The translations under genes were made by a program, and so were the position numbers. Source: Sarcocystis neurona (lineage: Eukaryota; Apicomplexa; Conoidasida; Eucoccidiorida; Sarcocystidae). Taken from it: a stretch of DNA of 64,000 nt. Below the pieces are notes generated by a model. The model saw nothing but the letters and a program-made list of their open reading frames with translations, made no database searches and was not told where the DNA came from. Location: contig KL647294.1 in the NCBI GenBank assembly GCA_000727475.1, positions 21,786 to 85,785 of the forward strand, in the 5' to 3' direction. This document shows positions 35,901-47,059 of the stretch, one piece after another (the first letter of the stretch is position 1; each line of letters begins with the position of its first letter).

Positions 35901-38900
35901 CACCTAGCAGCAGGAACGGCTCGGGGATAGAGGCACCACCGGCCGCGGTCTAACAGCGCGTAGCAAGTCGCGGCACCAGCAGCGGGCCAACTGCCGCTAT
36001 ACACACACACGACAGCAGCAGCACACCGGTAGCAAGATCGCAACGGTCCTCGATCGGCAGCAGTAGGAGGCGGAGGGGTGAAGCCATCACATGTGGCAGC
36101 TGCACGTAGCGGGAATGGCGAGACAGCAGCAATGGGACTGGCAAGGCAACACCACGACAGCAGCAGCGGCAGCAATGCCTCTCGGTAGCAAAGAGAAGAG
36201 ACCAGCCGCGGGGAACAGCGGGAGGGGCATCAGCAGCAGCGCCATTCCTGTAGACAGTTTGGCAAACAGTAGAAGCAGCAGCCACCGCACCGAGAGGGCG
36301 TTGCAGTGTAGGCGATGCGAGACGTTTTAGCAGGAAGGGTAGCTGCAGCTGCAGCAGTAATAGGGCAGGGGAAGAATGAGCTGCGGCAACACGAACCTAC
36401 ATGCCAAAGCACAAGAGATTCTCACGAAGAGATACGTGTGTAGATAAATGGCCCCTATGCAAGGAGTTTCTGCTACGAAAGGAAATCTACTTGCTTGAAT
36501 CGAAACCCGAAAGTGTACATGTACACGTATATACATAAATGAATGTATTCATTTATATTTCATCTCTGTTTGTTGTTCCTTTCCTGTCAAAATGTGCAGC
36601 GGACTTACCCGCCGCAGGTTGACCGGGACGCTAGACGACAGCACTAGCGCCACCACGTCGAAGTACGGGACAGCAGCGGTAGCAGCAGCCACGGCAGCAT
36701 GCTCTTCTTGCGTCTGCTGCTCTTCTTGCGTCTGCTGCTCCTGTGGAGGCCAGTCGTGTGCGTGCGACTGGTGTTGTAGCAGCTGTTTTTGTCGCTGCTG
36801 CTCAGCGTGCTGCTCGGTCCCCCCAAGCGACTGCAGCTCCTGTGCCTGCTGCTGCTCCTGCTGTGGCTGCTGCGCCTTTGGCTCTGGACGCTGCTGCTGT
36901 TTCCGCTGCTGCTGCTGCTGCCCTGGCTGCACCCACCGCGAAGTGGAGCGCTCAGTAGACGGGGAGGGGCTTCTGGAGAAGTGCAGCAGCACGGGTGTCC
37001 AGCAGCCAGCAAAGACAAGCACGCGGATCATACTGCCACAGGTGCACGCGCACCAGAGATACTCACTTGAATAAGAAGAGGGGGAAGGAGTGGCGGGAGA
37101 GAAAGACGGACAAAACGATGAGGAAGACGCTAGGACAGCAGTTGTTGACGGCCGTGGCTTCTTACTGCAACAGTGAGAACTACGGTCCGTCTCTTCTGAT
37201 GCATGTGTAGCGTGAACGCTCTCCATCTGCACCGTACTTGAGCAGCCACTTCCTGCCTTGCTGCAATATCTGCAGCGTTTCCTGTCGTTGCTGCTTATGT
37301 GGTTGCTGCTCTTGCTGCCGGTCACGTTGCCACGGCCGCTCCAACAGCTGCTGTCGTTGTTCCGCTCGCTGCTGTTCCTGGTGTTTACTCCCAGCTGCGC
37401 TGCGCGGCGTATGTTGCGTCGTGTGAGGAGAGCAGCAGGAAGCTCGTGCACATGTAGGTGGGAGAGCGGCAGCCCGATGCTTGGTAGCAGCAGCAGCGGA
37501 CGGTCTGCGAGGCTGCCGCCCACCTTGATACGAATGCGTACAGCAGCACTTGGGGTCCTGCTGGCTGCCCCTGCAGCTGCTGCTGCAGCACGCTTATGGG
37601 AGACGCAGCAGCCGCGCAAGGAAAATCGTATGGGGAAGGCCAGCAACGCACCAGTGCAAAGTCCTACGAGGACTTGGCAAGAGAAGGAGAAGCGGAAACA
37701 CGAGCTGCAGTGCGGCTTCCTGTTGCTTCTTCTCTCGTGCTGCTGCCGCCTGCTGCTGCTGCTGTGTTGGCAGCTGCAGCTGCAACTGAACGGCTGTCGC
37801 TGCTGCAGGTGCACCTGTAGCGGCGTCAGCGCCATATCGCTGATGGAGTGGTGGGCAGAGAGCGGCTTCCACGTAAAGCTTCTTGCCGATTCTCTTGCCT
37901 GCGGCTGTCCTTCTCGAGTTTCTGCAGAAGCTCTAAGAGATGCACGCCCTAGTGGAGACTCTTCCTGCGACCCTGGGACCAGGAAGACTTGCAGCAGCTT
38001 TGCGTGCAACGGGGCGTCAGGAGAGGTCCGTTGCTGCTGCGCGCTGTCCTTCCCTGGCTGCTTCAATAACGTGCGGCTGCCACTGGCTGCATGCAAGGCT
38101 CCGCTGCTTGTCGACCGCTCTGCGGTCACGTGTTCCGCCACTTGTTCGCGGCTGCACGCAAATCTTCGAAAGCCGTCAAGCTGTTTCTCCTGTTCCTGCT
38201 CTTGCAATACACGCAGCTGCAGCAACTCACCGTCCTTACTTTTGTGCGGAGGCGGTGCAGTAGCACTGTTGGTGCTGCTGCTGGCTTGACTGGGACGCTG
38301 GAACTGCTTCCGTCTGCTGCTGCTGTGACTGCTGTCCTGCAGCGTGCCCTCCAGCGTGCCTGCTGCAGCGGTCTTTCTCTGCTGCTGCTGCGTCTGCCTT
38401 CCTGCCCCTCTCTGACACTTCGCAGCTGCCGCAGCAGCACCCGTGCCTCGAGACTTCCTTTTCCCGCTGCTGCGCCGTCCTTCGCCCTCTTCTTTGTCGT
38501 CGTCGGTACTGCTGCTGTCTTCCTGCTGGTCGAAGTCTGAGGACCAGACAGCCTCGTCACTGCTGGCTTTCCTTCGGCGTGCTGTCCTACCTCTGCTGCT
38601 GCGTTTGCTCTTCCTGTCGTTGGAGTGTTTCCCTGGGGCACAAACACGCGCAGCTTCCCGCTTCTTTGCCCTGTGCTTCTCATCGACGGCGCTGGGAATG
38701 CCTGCCTTTCCACCTGTTCTTCTCTCTCTCAGTAGTAAATTTTCTGCTTCCTCGTCTTCCTCTTCGCTGCTGCTGCTGCTGCTAACCAGTGCTGCCTTTA
38801 TGTACGAGGACAATCCTTGAGTGCAGCGTCGAGGCCGCCTGTCTTCCCGTCTCGCGTCCTGCTGTTGCATTTCTTTCTCCTCCCTCCGCTGCTGCTGCTC

Positions 38901-41900
38901 CAGTCCCTGCTCTTCCTCCGGTTTCCCATCCTCGTTCGCGTTCTCGCTTCCCCCCTCCTCTTGAAAACCTGGGTGCTGTTGCTGTGGCTGCTGCTGTTCC
39001 TGTGGCTGTCGCTGCTCCTGCTGCTTCCGAGTTTGCTTCTTCGCTCGCTGCTGCTGCTCGCGGCAGCTGGCGTCCCTAATGCTGCCGCCGCTGTGCTCCT
39101 CGACCGCTACGGGCTGCCTCCAGTTATAAAGGAAGAATAGAGAGACGTGAGCGCTACTTGCAACGGCACAGAGACACCCCGACAACATTGTCACATGCAC
39201 TCCACTTCCTGTCATTGCGGGCATACTTCCTTCTGATTGTTGCTCACGTCCTGGGGGCAGCAGTGCATGGGACGAAGCGTCAAGGCGAGGAGCGACGCGA
39301 CCAGTCGTAGCTGCAGTTGCTGCCCCTTGTTGCTTCCGCTGTACTCTGGTCACGTGCGCTGAACAAACGGAAGCAACGTCAAGCCGCATCTGCTGATGCT
39401 GCTGCTGCTGGTGCTCGTCCTCTCCCGTTTCCTGCTGCGTCGTCTTCTCCTTCTCCTCCTGCTGCATCTCCTGCCTTTCCTCCTGCTGCAGCTGCTGCCG
39501 CCTCTCCTTTGACTGATGGTGGTTCTTCTCCTGCAGCTTCTGCTGCACACGTGTCTGCTGCTGCTGCCGCTGCTGTTGCACCTGCCGCCGGAGCCGCTCC
39601 TGCTGCGGCTTTCCTTCTCTCTCTTCTTCGAGGTCCACTGTTTCTTCGTCGTCCTCTGCTTCTACGCCAGTGTCGTTTTCCTGCTGGGGCGTCCCACGGG
39701 GTCGCCTGCCCCACTGCTGCTTCAGCGAATAGCCGACTGCTGCTGCGTGCACGAGCAGCGGGAGTGCTACAGCATTCGGTGAAAAGGCAAGGAGAGGATC
39801 ACGCCAGCTGAGAAGGCCCCTTTCGCTCTGCAGCTGTGACAAAGGCATGCAGTTCCTACGCTGCCGCTGCTCCTGCCGTCTGCTGCGGGGACGGAAGCTG
39901 CTATTGTCCTTGACATCGCTGCTCGTCTCGCCTGCGCTCCTGCTGGTGCTGCTGCTGCCTTCCTCGCCGGAAAGGCAAATCACTGGGCTGCTGCGGCTTC
40001 TTCTCTCCCTACTCCAGCATGTGGTGTTCTCCCTTGTTCTCCATCTGGGCACACTGCTTCTACCGCTGTCCCTCTCCCCACACGCATCGGTGTCTCTTTC
40101 ACATGAACAGCTGCGCAAACGGTCGCTGCGGTTGCTTCCGCTGCTGTTGCTTTCGCTACTAGTATGGCTGTCGTACGTGCTGCTGCTGATGCAATTGCTG
40201 GCGCCCACCAGACAGCCTTGCTGAGTTTTGCTGCTTCGGCTGCCGCTGCGTCCTTGGTGCTGCTTCTGCCGGTGTTGCTTCTGCCGTTCTGTAGAGGGCA
40301 CGAGCAGATCCCGCGCGTACCACCACTGGCACAAAGGTGTGCTGCCGTAAAAGCTGCCTCCCCTTTTGCTTTTGCTGCTTCTGCTGCTGTTACTTCCTGC
40401 CACCGTGCTGCTGTCGGCGCTGTCGCTGCTGCTTTGCATCTCGCACGTGCTGCTTCCCCCGGTGCTACAGCCGCTCCACCTGCTGCCGTTGCTGTCGGTG
40501 CTGCTCCTGCTTCTACTCTGGCCGCCAGTGCCTCTGCCCGACCGGCAGGCGTGTCGCCGCTGCTCCTGTTGCAGCAGCCGCTGCCGCCGCTGCTGTTGCT
40601 GCTGCAAGTATACGTCTGTGAGGTTGAGCAGCAGGCGAGGCGCTTGAGGCAGAGGAGCGCGTGCAGGGGGCGGCAGCCAGAGACAGACGCTGCCGTCGCG
40701 CGTCGCAGTCGCCAGAAGGCATGCTGCAGCAGCTTCTGTCGACTTGTCGCTGCTGTTGCTCCTGCTGCAACTCGCCGTCATGGCCTCCTGCTGCAGCAAC
40801 AATGCGGGACTCCACGAGACACAGTGGAATCTGAGCAGGATACGCAAAAGCAGCAGCAGCAGCAACGCAGCAGAGCGAACAGATCATTTCTCTCTCTCTC
40901 TCCACAGATACACACGTGTATACCTCAGCGCATATATATCTATATATTCTGACGTGTACACACATATACAACCATCCCTATGTGTATGTCCACATGTATA
41001 CAGGTGCGTCGAATACGAAAAAGACTCCCTGACACACACGGGCTCAGGTGGGGGAAGACGTCTATACTTTCCTGCTGCTGTATTGATGTGTGTAGAGCTC
41101 CGTAGATACGTCGGTAGGCGGGAACGTCTGCAAGCACACAAGTGCAGCAGTTTCTCTCCACACAACTAGACCTACCCATACGCACACATATACATCCATA
41201 TGTGGACCCGCCCCATACGAACGCAGTGAGAGGACAGCAAATACATATGGAAAATTCTGTGGGTAGTAAGCACATATGAAAATACATCTCCCTCTGTGTC
41301 TCTCTTCCTCTCTATGTGGAAGTTACCCCGGCGTACAGGGACCGAAGTATGGACTCTCCCGTGGCTAGAAGTGCATCTGCATGCAGAAACCTAGAGGAAA
41401 CGCATGGAGCAGCAATACCGTCGCAATGATACATCTGCCTCTATCTCCCTGAGTATACACAGAAAGACAGACAGACAAAGTTAACGCATGAACGAGATTC
41501 GTACTTGAGGCGTTGCTGTTTTCTTCTCTGGCACTTGAGGCGCCGCTGGTCTCGTTTCCTGCTATATTTACTTGAGGCGTTGCTGTTTTCTTCTCTGGCG
41601 CATTTGCTTGCTAAGTTGCCCTTTCTCTCTCCTTCTCAGAACAGCAGCAGCAGAGGCAGGGGCACACGGTGCGGTGAAGAACGGAACATGCGAGCGAGGA
41701 AGCGGAGTCGGCGCCACCACACGTGGGGTGGAAGAACTGCTCTGCAACGTCGAGTGTAGGACCCGGTATTTCGCTGGGCAGCAGCAGTCAGCTGTGAGGG
41801 ATACGTTCCGCAGCAGCCTGCGATGCGTCGACACTGCGGCAGCAAACATCTGCCGCAGCACCAGCAGCATGCAGCAGATACAGCAGCAGCAGCTGCGTCT

Positions 41901-43135
41901 GCAGCAGCAGCAAGAACAGCCCGAGAAACCGCAGCTGGGGGTGGCACAACCGTCGCGCAGCGGGTGCGCGTCTGCGGGGAGTCAGTCACCAGCAGTCTTC
42001 ACGAATGTGGAGCAGCAGCACCAGCAGCAGCAAAACAGGGGACGCACCAGCTGACGGTTGCACCTGGAGCAGCGGCGGCTCCCGTGCTGCAAACTCGATA
42101 CCAGCAGCAGCAGCAGCAGCAAGAATCGACAGTCCGCTGGGTCAACGGCGGCGGCGGAAAGGCTGCAGCGAGGGGGGCGGCAGCAACAGCAGCAGCAGGA
42201 AGAAGACATTGCAGGAAAAGGACGACAGCAAGCAGCCGCAGCTACCAGACACTGCCGCCAATAGCGGTAGCAGCGGCGACGGTGGGAAATACCAGAAACG
42301 CAACTACCGCGGTATCTCACCCATAAAGCAGCAGCACGAGAAGAGCAGCAGGAGCCACAGGAGAAGAATACCAGCCCCTGCAACGGGGTCCGCAAGAGCG
42401 ATAGGAGAGGATTCTGCAGTACAGGAAGCTCACTGATTTGCTGCTGCTGCTACTCGTTTTCCCCACATGTGTACCTGCGTATGTCCGAGGAAATAGAGGC
42501 GGCTCCAGGATCATCTAGCATTTCCCGTACTGCGGCTTCTGCCTTGCGTAAGGCCGCAGCACGTGCGGCCACTGCAGCAGCTGCAGCGCCAGAAGCAGCG
42601 CTGCGAACACCGGCAGCAGCAGCAAGAGGACGGGATCCTGTTCCTGAGGCTCTGCTACGCTGCAGCGCAGGAGCACAGCTGGAAGAAGAATTGTCCGTTC
42701 CTCCCTGCTGCTGTAATTGCTGCGGTTCGTCACATTTGTCTCGCACGCTTTTCTGCTGCTGCTGCTGCTGTCGACTGATGAAGTGGTCCTCCTCCTGCTG
42801 CTGCTGTAGTCGGCTCTCCTGCTGCGCCTGCCTCCCGCGCTGCTGGGACTGCCTCTGCTGCTGCTGCTGCTGCGAGGGGCTGCACCAGAGCGCAGGCGGA
42901 GGCGGGTGCTGCCGGGGCAGCAGTGTTGCTGCGGGAACCCGTGCGTGCAGCGTCGCTTGAACAGGTGGCAGCGAAAGTGAGGGGAAAGGTGAAGAAGAGC
43001 AGGACGAAGCAGCAGCAGAAGCCAGCAGCGCCAGCGGATCCAGCAGCACTAGATTCGCCCCTCCGTCCCAGCAGCAGCCAATATAGCGACCATCGGAGGA
43101 CGCGCTTACTGCAGCAGCAAGAGGATGGAGGAATG
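29200..43135 (-). CDS. Giant beta-propeller protein, TFIIIC 90-kDa-like
   Basis: Exons on the minus strand in my model: A 43,135-42,475; B 40,830-36,609 (donor gtaagt); C from 35,051 to a donor between 34,383 and about 34,270; D 32,943-29,200 (TGA). Phases agree at A-B (2) and B-C (0); C-D is unresolved. Propeller-like strands are FHCVSWSP with CLLATATRDGSVCLW (B start), SGCLCAVASSAHVSLFF, VLVGLCTGALLAFPI, EYLWCACTCGSMIRVL, VGCLLVCGAAGQSTAYVLEG (C) and LTPSASGTFLFMLTREGHLF (D). Two Cys pairs lie near the end: CLLC (29,871-29,860) and CPLC 15 residues before the stop. Motif order, an LLLNLTDVY segment after the first blade, and the closing CPLC resemble GTF3C4, the TFIIIC subunit that helps recruit RNA polymerase III. 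The middle Cys/His of that zinc finger is not visible. The total is about 3,100 residues against about 820 in animals, through Gln/Ser/Glu/Ala inserts. The start is uncertain: an upstream exon, or Met at 43,157. Propeller: good; TFIIIC: tentative. Confidence 0.6.
33929..33968. repeat. Perfect-but-one 20-bp tandem pair
   Basis: Two adjacent copies of cgtcccccacttcgyagcag, differing at one base, in the presumed intron between exons C and D. Confidence 0.85.
34383..35051 (-). CDS. Exon C of the TFIIIC90-like gene
   Basis: The exon follows a strong pyrimidine tract ending ttctccgcag and starts in phase 0, as exon B requires. It opens with an Ala/Pro/Ser-rich stretch. Then comes a convincing globular segment containing LQHIPVLWETVGCLLVCG and YVLEGMQPVFSPGEGE, then RLRLLCPSSCCYFPPLPFER, then Gln-rich sequence. 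A possible donor is gtaacg at 34,382 (phase 0). The frame stays open to 34,239, so the exon may run further (LHQSAVYSVGFAQ is inside that extension). Confidence 0.55.
35052..36608 (-). other. Intron between exons B and C
   Basis: 1,557 bases from gtaagtccg (minus strand) to the pyrimidine tract and cag at 35,054-35,052. It contains CAG-rich blocks at 35,190-35,760 and 36,120-36,280, whose open frames on both strands look repetitive. An additional small exon cannot be excluded. Confidence 0.6.
36609..40830 (-). CDS. Exon B of the TFIIIC90-like gene
   Basis: A 4,222-base exon adding 1,407 codons, with the ag acceptor at 40,832-40,831 and donor gtaagt at 36,608. About 80% is low complexity: Gln runs, Ser/Arg-rich stretches, and an acidic Lys/Glu/Ser block (around 38,700, including SSSSSSEEEDEEAENLLLRE). 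The non-repeat islands are the propeller-like strands at 40,830-40,620, about 39,250-39,130, about 37,870-37,800 and 37,080-36,960, and the exon end VPYFDVVALVLSSSVPVN. The opposite strand is also open for 343 codons at 37,258-38,289, but that frame is Leu/Cys/Ser from CTG codons and shows no domain. Confidence 0.7.
40831..42474 (-). other. Intron between exons A and B
   Basis: 1,644 bases from gtacacatg to tatcctgctcag (minus strand). Joining the flanks completes an Arg codon (ag plus a) and gives DIRRFHCVSWSP. CAG-rich stretches at 41,640-42,420 are open on both strands. A minus frame at 41,568-41,870 contains CPAKYRVLHSTLQ and might be an extra exon. Confidence 0.5.
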
Positions 43136-43199
43136 CTGCATGCGACAACAGACGCATGCGCACACCAGCAACGGGAAGACAGGAGAAGACTATTACAAC

Positions 43200-44226
43200 G
43201 AGAAACAAAAAGTACTCGCACACACACACTCCTGCCGTTGCTGCTGCGGCTGTCTCTCCTCCTTCGCCTGCTGCTACTGCTGCGGTCTTCTGCTGTGCAC
43301 CTGTTGCGCCGGACTCGTGTGCTGCTGTTGCTGCTTCTGTGTGGCAGCTTCTCCTGCAGCCTTCTCCTGTTAGGCTCCTGTTCCCCTTGCTGACGCGCCT
43401 GCTCCCGTGGTGCAGTCGCTTCTGCTGCTGCGCCTGCCTAATCCTGTTCTACTGCTGCTGTTCGTCTTCTGCCGTCCTGCTGGTGTTGCTGCCCCTGCCG
43501 TGCTGCTGCTGCCGTTATTCCTGCACCTCCCCGTGTGCGGCTGCTCTCTGGGCTGCCATCCACCCACGTGAATCGTGCAACCCTATGACATCTCAACCGG
43601 AAGCACCAACAGCTTCTCTCTGTTGCTGCTTCGCCGCTGCAGCACCCTAAACGAATTCTCCTCCTCTTGCTGTTGGCGTGTCTGTGTTGCACATTTCCGC
43701 CTTCCTCCTCTACCGTCTGCTGCTGCTGCAGCATCGATCCTGTCAGCTGAATTCTCTCGTGTGTAGTTAAAAATGTTCTCTTTGCTGCTGCTGCTGTTGC
43801 TGCAGTCGACCCACTGCTGCAGCTGGTGCCTTTCTTCCTGTTGGTAAGGTACCCTACTTCAGCCTTTTCTTTGCTGCGCCTCCTGCAGCGGCTGCAGCGC
43901 AGATCCTCTCCCCCATGCTGCCGCCTGCTTCTCAGTTCTTGCTGCACCGCCGCCCCTGCCGATGCTGCTGCTGCTGCCGTCCCGCCTTACTGCTGCATTC
44001 GTTTCTCTCCCCGCTACGGTTGCTACACTTGGTCCTCTCCCGGCTGCCACAACTGTTGCTGAGAAAATCAGCACTCTGCCCCTCCTCTGCCTGCAGCGCC
44101 GCTGCACCTTCTTTGCCCTGCGCTTCTCTCTGCTGCTGCTGCTGTCGCATCCCGAGGAACCCTCTCCCTCTTGCCGCTGCTGCTGCGGTCGCTTCTTTAT
44201 CCTCCGTGCTTCCTGTCAACCAACAC

Positions 44227-44258
<32 letters not shown>

Positions 44259-45420
44259 TCAAGCACACAGCGGTCCGTATATGTCTTCGTACACGTATAC
44301 TCATACGCATTTCCACGTACGCGTCCACCGCTGCATAGAAGCTCCATAAGCGTACAAACGTACACACTTCTTATGTACATATATATACGTATACACACAT
44401 ATATATACACACACCTATCTATCTATCTATCTATCTATCTATTTACCTGACTACCTATCTACCTATATATATACACATACACATACACACACCTATCTAT
44501 TTATCTACCTGAGTACCTATCTATCTATCTATTTGTATGTATATGCATGTAGCGTTGCTACCAGGTGCCGCAGCCACACTGCTTCGCGTTGTGAGCTCTT
44601 ATTGATGCTGCTTCGTGCCGCATTTCCGCTGGACCCTGCTGCTTCTTGGTGCACCTGCTGCTGTCCACTGGTGCTGCGTCGTGCGTCACTTCTGCTGCTG
44701 GTATTTTTTCCTGCTGCTGCTGCTGTTGCTGCCCCTCGTTGTTCCTGCAGCTGCCGCACACTCACATGCTTTCGACCGTTCAGACTTCTGCCTCCACAGC
44801 AGTGAGCAGCCAGCAGAGAGACGCTGCCGCTGCTGCTGCTGGTAGCCCAGCAGCACCTCCTGCTGCTCCTCCATCTGCTGCTGCTGCTGCTCCTCCTCCT
44901 CCTGCCCGTGCCTGTGCGACGGCTCTCCTGTACGATGGGCGTCTCCACACGCGCACGGCTTGGCTCCGGATGCAGCTTCTGCTTCTTCTGCAGCAGCAGT
45001 CTTGCAGCTGCTGTGGCTCCTGCTGACACTGATGCTATTGCTGCTGCTGCTGCTTGTAGTTCAGTTCTTCCTCGTATGGATTATGCTGGAAGTGTCCACG
45101 CATGGCTGCTCAACGTCCAAGTCGGCGTAGTGTCGCGGCAAAAGTATGTCTGCGTCCCCTCCTGCATCATGGCGATGACGCCGCTGCTGCTGATTCTGTG
45201 GCCGTTTTCTCTTCCCGCCGCTGTCGTCTCCCGCCAGTCCCGCTGCTACTGCTGCTGCTGCGCCTGGCCCGCGTTTCACGCAGGAGGCGTGTCTACGTCT
45301 CTGCCGCGGTTGTTTGTCTGTTCTTTTAACGGCACGCACATTCGATCGCTGCCGCTGCCACTGCCTCACCCACTTCTGCTGCAGCCGTGGTCCACGCTAC
45401 CCTTGTGAAAAGACGCATGC
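43200..45420. other. CTG-rich region, coding strand undecided
   Basis: Frames on both strands look partly protein-like. On the plus strand 45,065-45,405 reads MDYAGSVHAWLLNVQVGVV and later LPRLFVCSFNGTHIRSL. On the minus strand 45,061-45,369 ends DILLPRHYADLDVEQP. Upstream exons of the minus-strand gene could lie here, because exon A seems to start at an acceptor. A separate plus-strand gene is also possible. TA and CTAT microsatellites occupy 44,224-44,535. Confidence 0.3.
44224..44535. repeat. TA and CTAT microsatellites
   Basis: TA repeat at about 44,236-44,259, then a (CTAT) run at about 44,414-44,442 and a second imperfect (CTAT) cluster to 44,535. Confidence 0.9.
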
Positions 45421-45892
45421 ATCTTACCATACACATAGAGAGAGAGAAATTGCACACCTATACACACAAGACATGCGCAGATGCAAGATATATGTACACG
45501 CAGACACACATGTATGTATATGTAGTGGACGTATGCGCGTGATCGAATGTTTCTGTTGCATGTGGAGCCGTCGCTCGTGACGCTGCCGCTGTAGCGCGGC
45601 TGCTGCGGTGGCCTCGGCTGATCCTGCTGCTGCTGGCTGCTGCTACGCTGACACCGCGTCCGAAAGTGTCCGCTTATTATCTCTGCGAAGCCTGTCAGTA
45701 CGTACGAACGAGGTCACTCTAGAATAGTAGATTTCTCTGCAGATATATTGACGTACATGCATGCAACCGGAGAGGAACATCTGCGCGCTTCTGAAGGCTG
45801 TCCGTTTGTAGCTAATCCGGCATAAATGTACTCAGCACCACACATAACAGCGTCCTGCTGTCTATCGTGTCGTTTTCCTCTGCGAAGCGCAG

Positions 45893-46128
45893 TAGATACA
45901 TACATACACACATACATATACAAGACCCATAGATACACAGATACATACATACATACGCACATACATACATACGTACATACACACACACGTACATATATAC
46001 GTACATACATATATCTGCCTACATATATACATACATTCATACATACACATATACGTACATATTCACGTACATAAATACATACACAGATACATACATATAT
46101 ACACATATATATATATATATATATATAT
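45893..46128. repeat. ACAT tetranucleotide array ending in TA repeat
   Basis: Imperfect acat units run from about 45,893 to 46,100 and pass into (TA)n at 46,103-46,128. Frames of alternating Tyr/Thr/His/Ile (plus) or Val/Cys/Met (minus) are products of the repeat. Confidence 0.9.
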
Positions 46129-46617
46129 GTGCTTGCGCTTCACTCTGTCGTCCGACTTAGATACGAACGTGACGGCCCGTAGGCAAGTGTACTGTGCCAT
46201 GCAGAGGTAATTCTGAAGATGTAGACACGCGTATATCCTCGATTACGAGAATATCAAGGCTGCTGCGGTTTGCACGAGTCCCGACACGGTGTGTGCGTCC
46301 TGCTGTCGTCCGCGTCACCGTCTTGTCTCTAGGGACATGTCTTCCCTTGTACAAATATCTGCTGAGACTCTCTATAGTCTACACACGTAGAGGCTTCTGC
46401 AGAGGAAAGTTCCTTTCGAAGAGATCGCTTTGTCTGCCCATTTGTCCGCATGCTGGCCCACACCGTAATTCTCACGGACTTGCCGCGCGTGAGTCACACC
46501 CGCTCTGTTCTTCGCCGTATGTGTCGGTCTGCTTCTCTATGAAGTAGGGACGGCCTCCCTTGTCGCTTGCTGTTCACCAATTTGCTGACGCTGTCGCTCT
46601 GTTTTCCTCGCAACAGG

Positions 46618-46853
46618 TGCAAATGGGTCTCTTTCGGGGAAGACATCGTCGTGGTCCACACCCGTGGCTCACCAACGCCACAGACACAACACCGTCGTCA
46701 TTTCTACAACCTGAGAAAAGACGGGCGACCGTCATTAACTGGTCGCTACGGATTGGGTGGAGTGTCTCTTAGGCTGAGCAAATCGACCCGCTTCCATGGA
46801 AGACAGATGCGGAAAACGGGCGTTTGCACGGGATGGCCGCGTCGGGCCACTTG
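46618..46853 (+). other. Exon-like island, unidentified
   Basis: A possible acceptor (ttttcctcgcaacag) is followed by an open plus frame starting CKWVSFGEDIVVVHTRG and closing at 46,853. The residues are varied and not repeat-driven. A second frame is also open, and no domain is recognised. Confidence 0.25.
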
Positions 46854-47059
46854 AAACGCATGCTTCTCTCGTGGGTGTGTATGAAGCGAGGAATAGACAC
46901 AAAGAAGGGAAAGAAACACAGAAAACAGGGAACGGGGAGAGGCCGTTAAACACCGTGCAAATACTGCGCAGAAGGTGCCACCGCCGCGCTTTCCTTCGTT
47001 CTCGAGAAAGAGGGCCTCTCGATTGTTTGGAAAAGTACTATCGATAGTAGTAATGCGCA

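Noticed and set aside
37258..38289. 343-codon plus-strand frame
   Set aside because: It is antisense to exon B of the large minus-strand gene, made largely of Leu, Cys, Ser and Ala from CTG repeats, and shows no domain; the minus frame has propeller-like motifs and matching splice phases.
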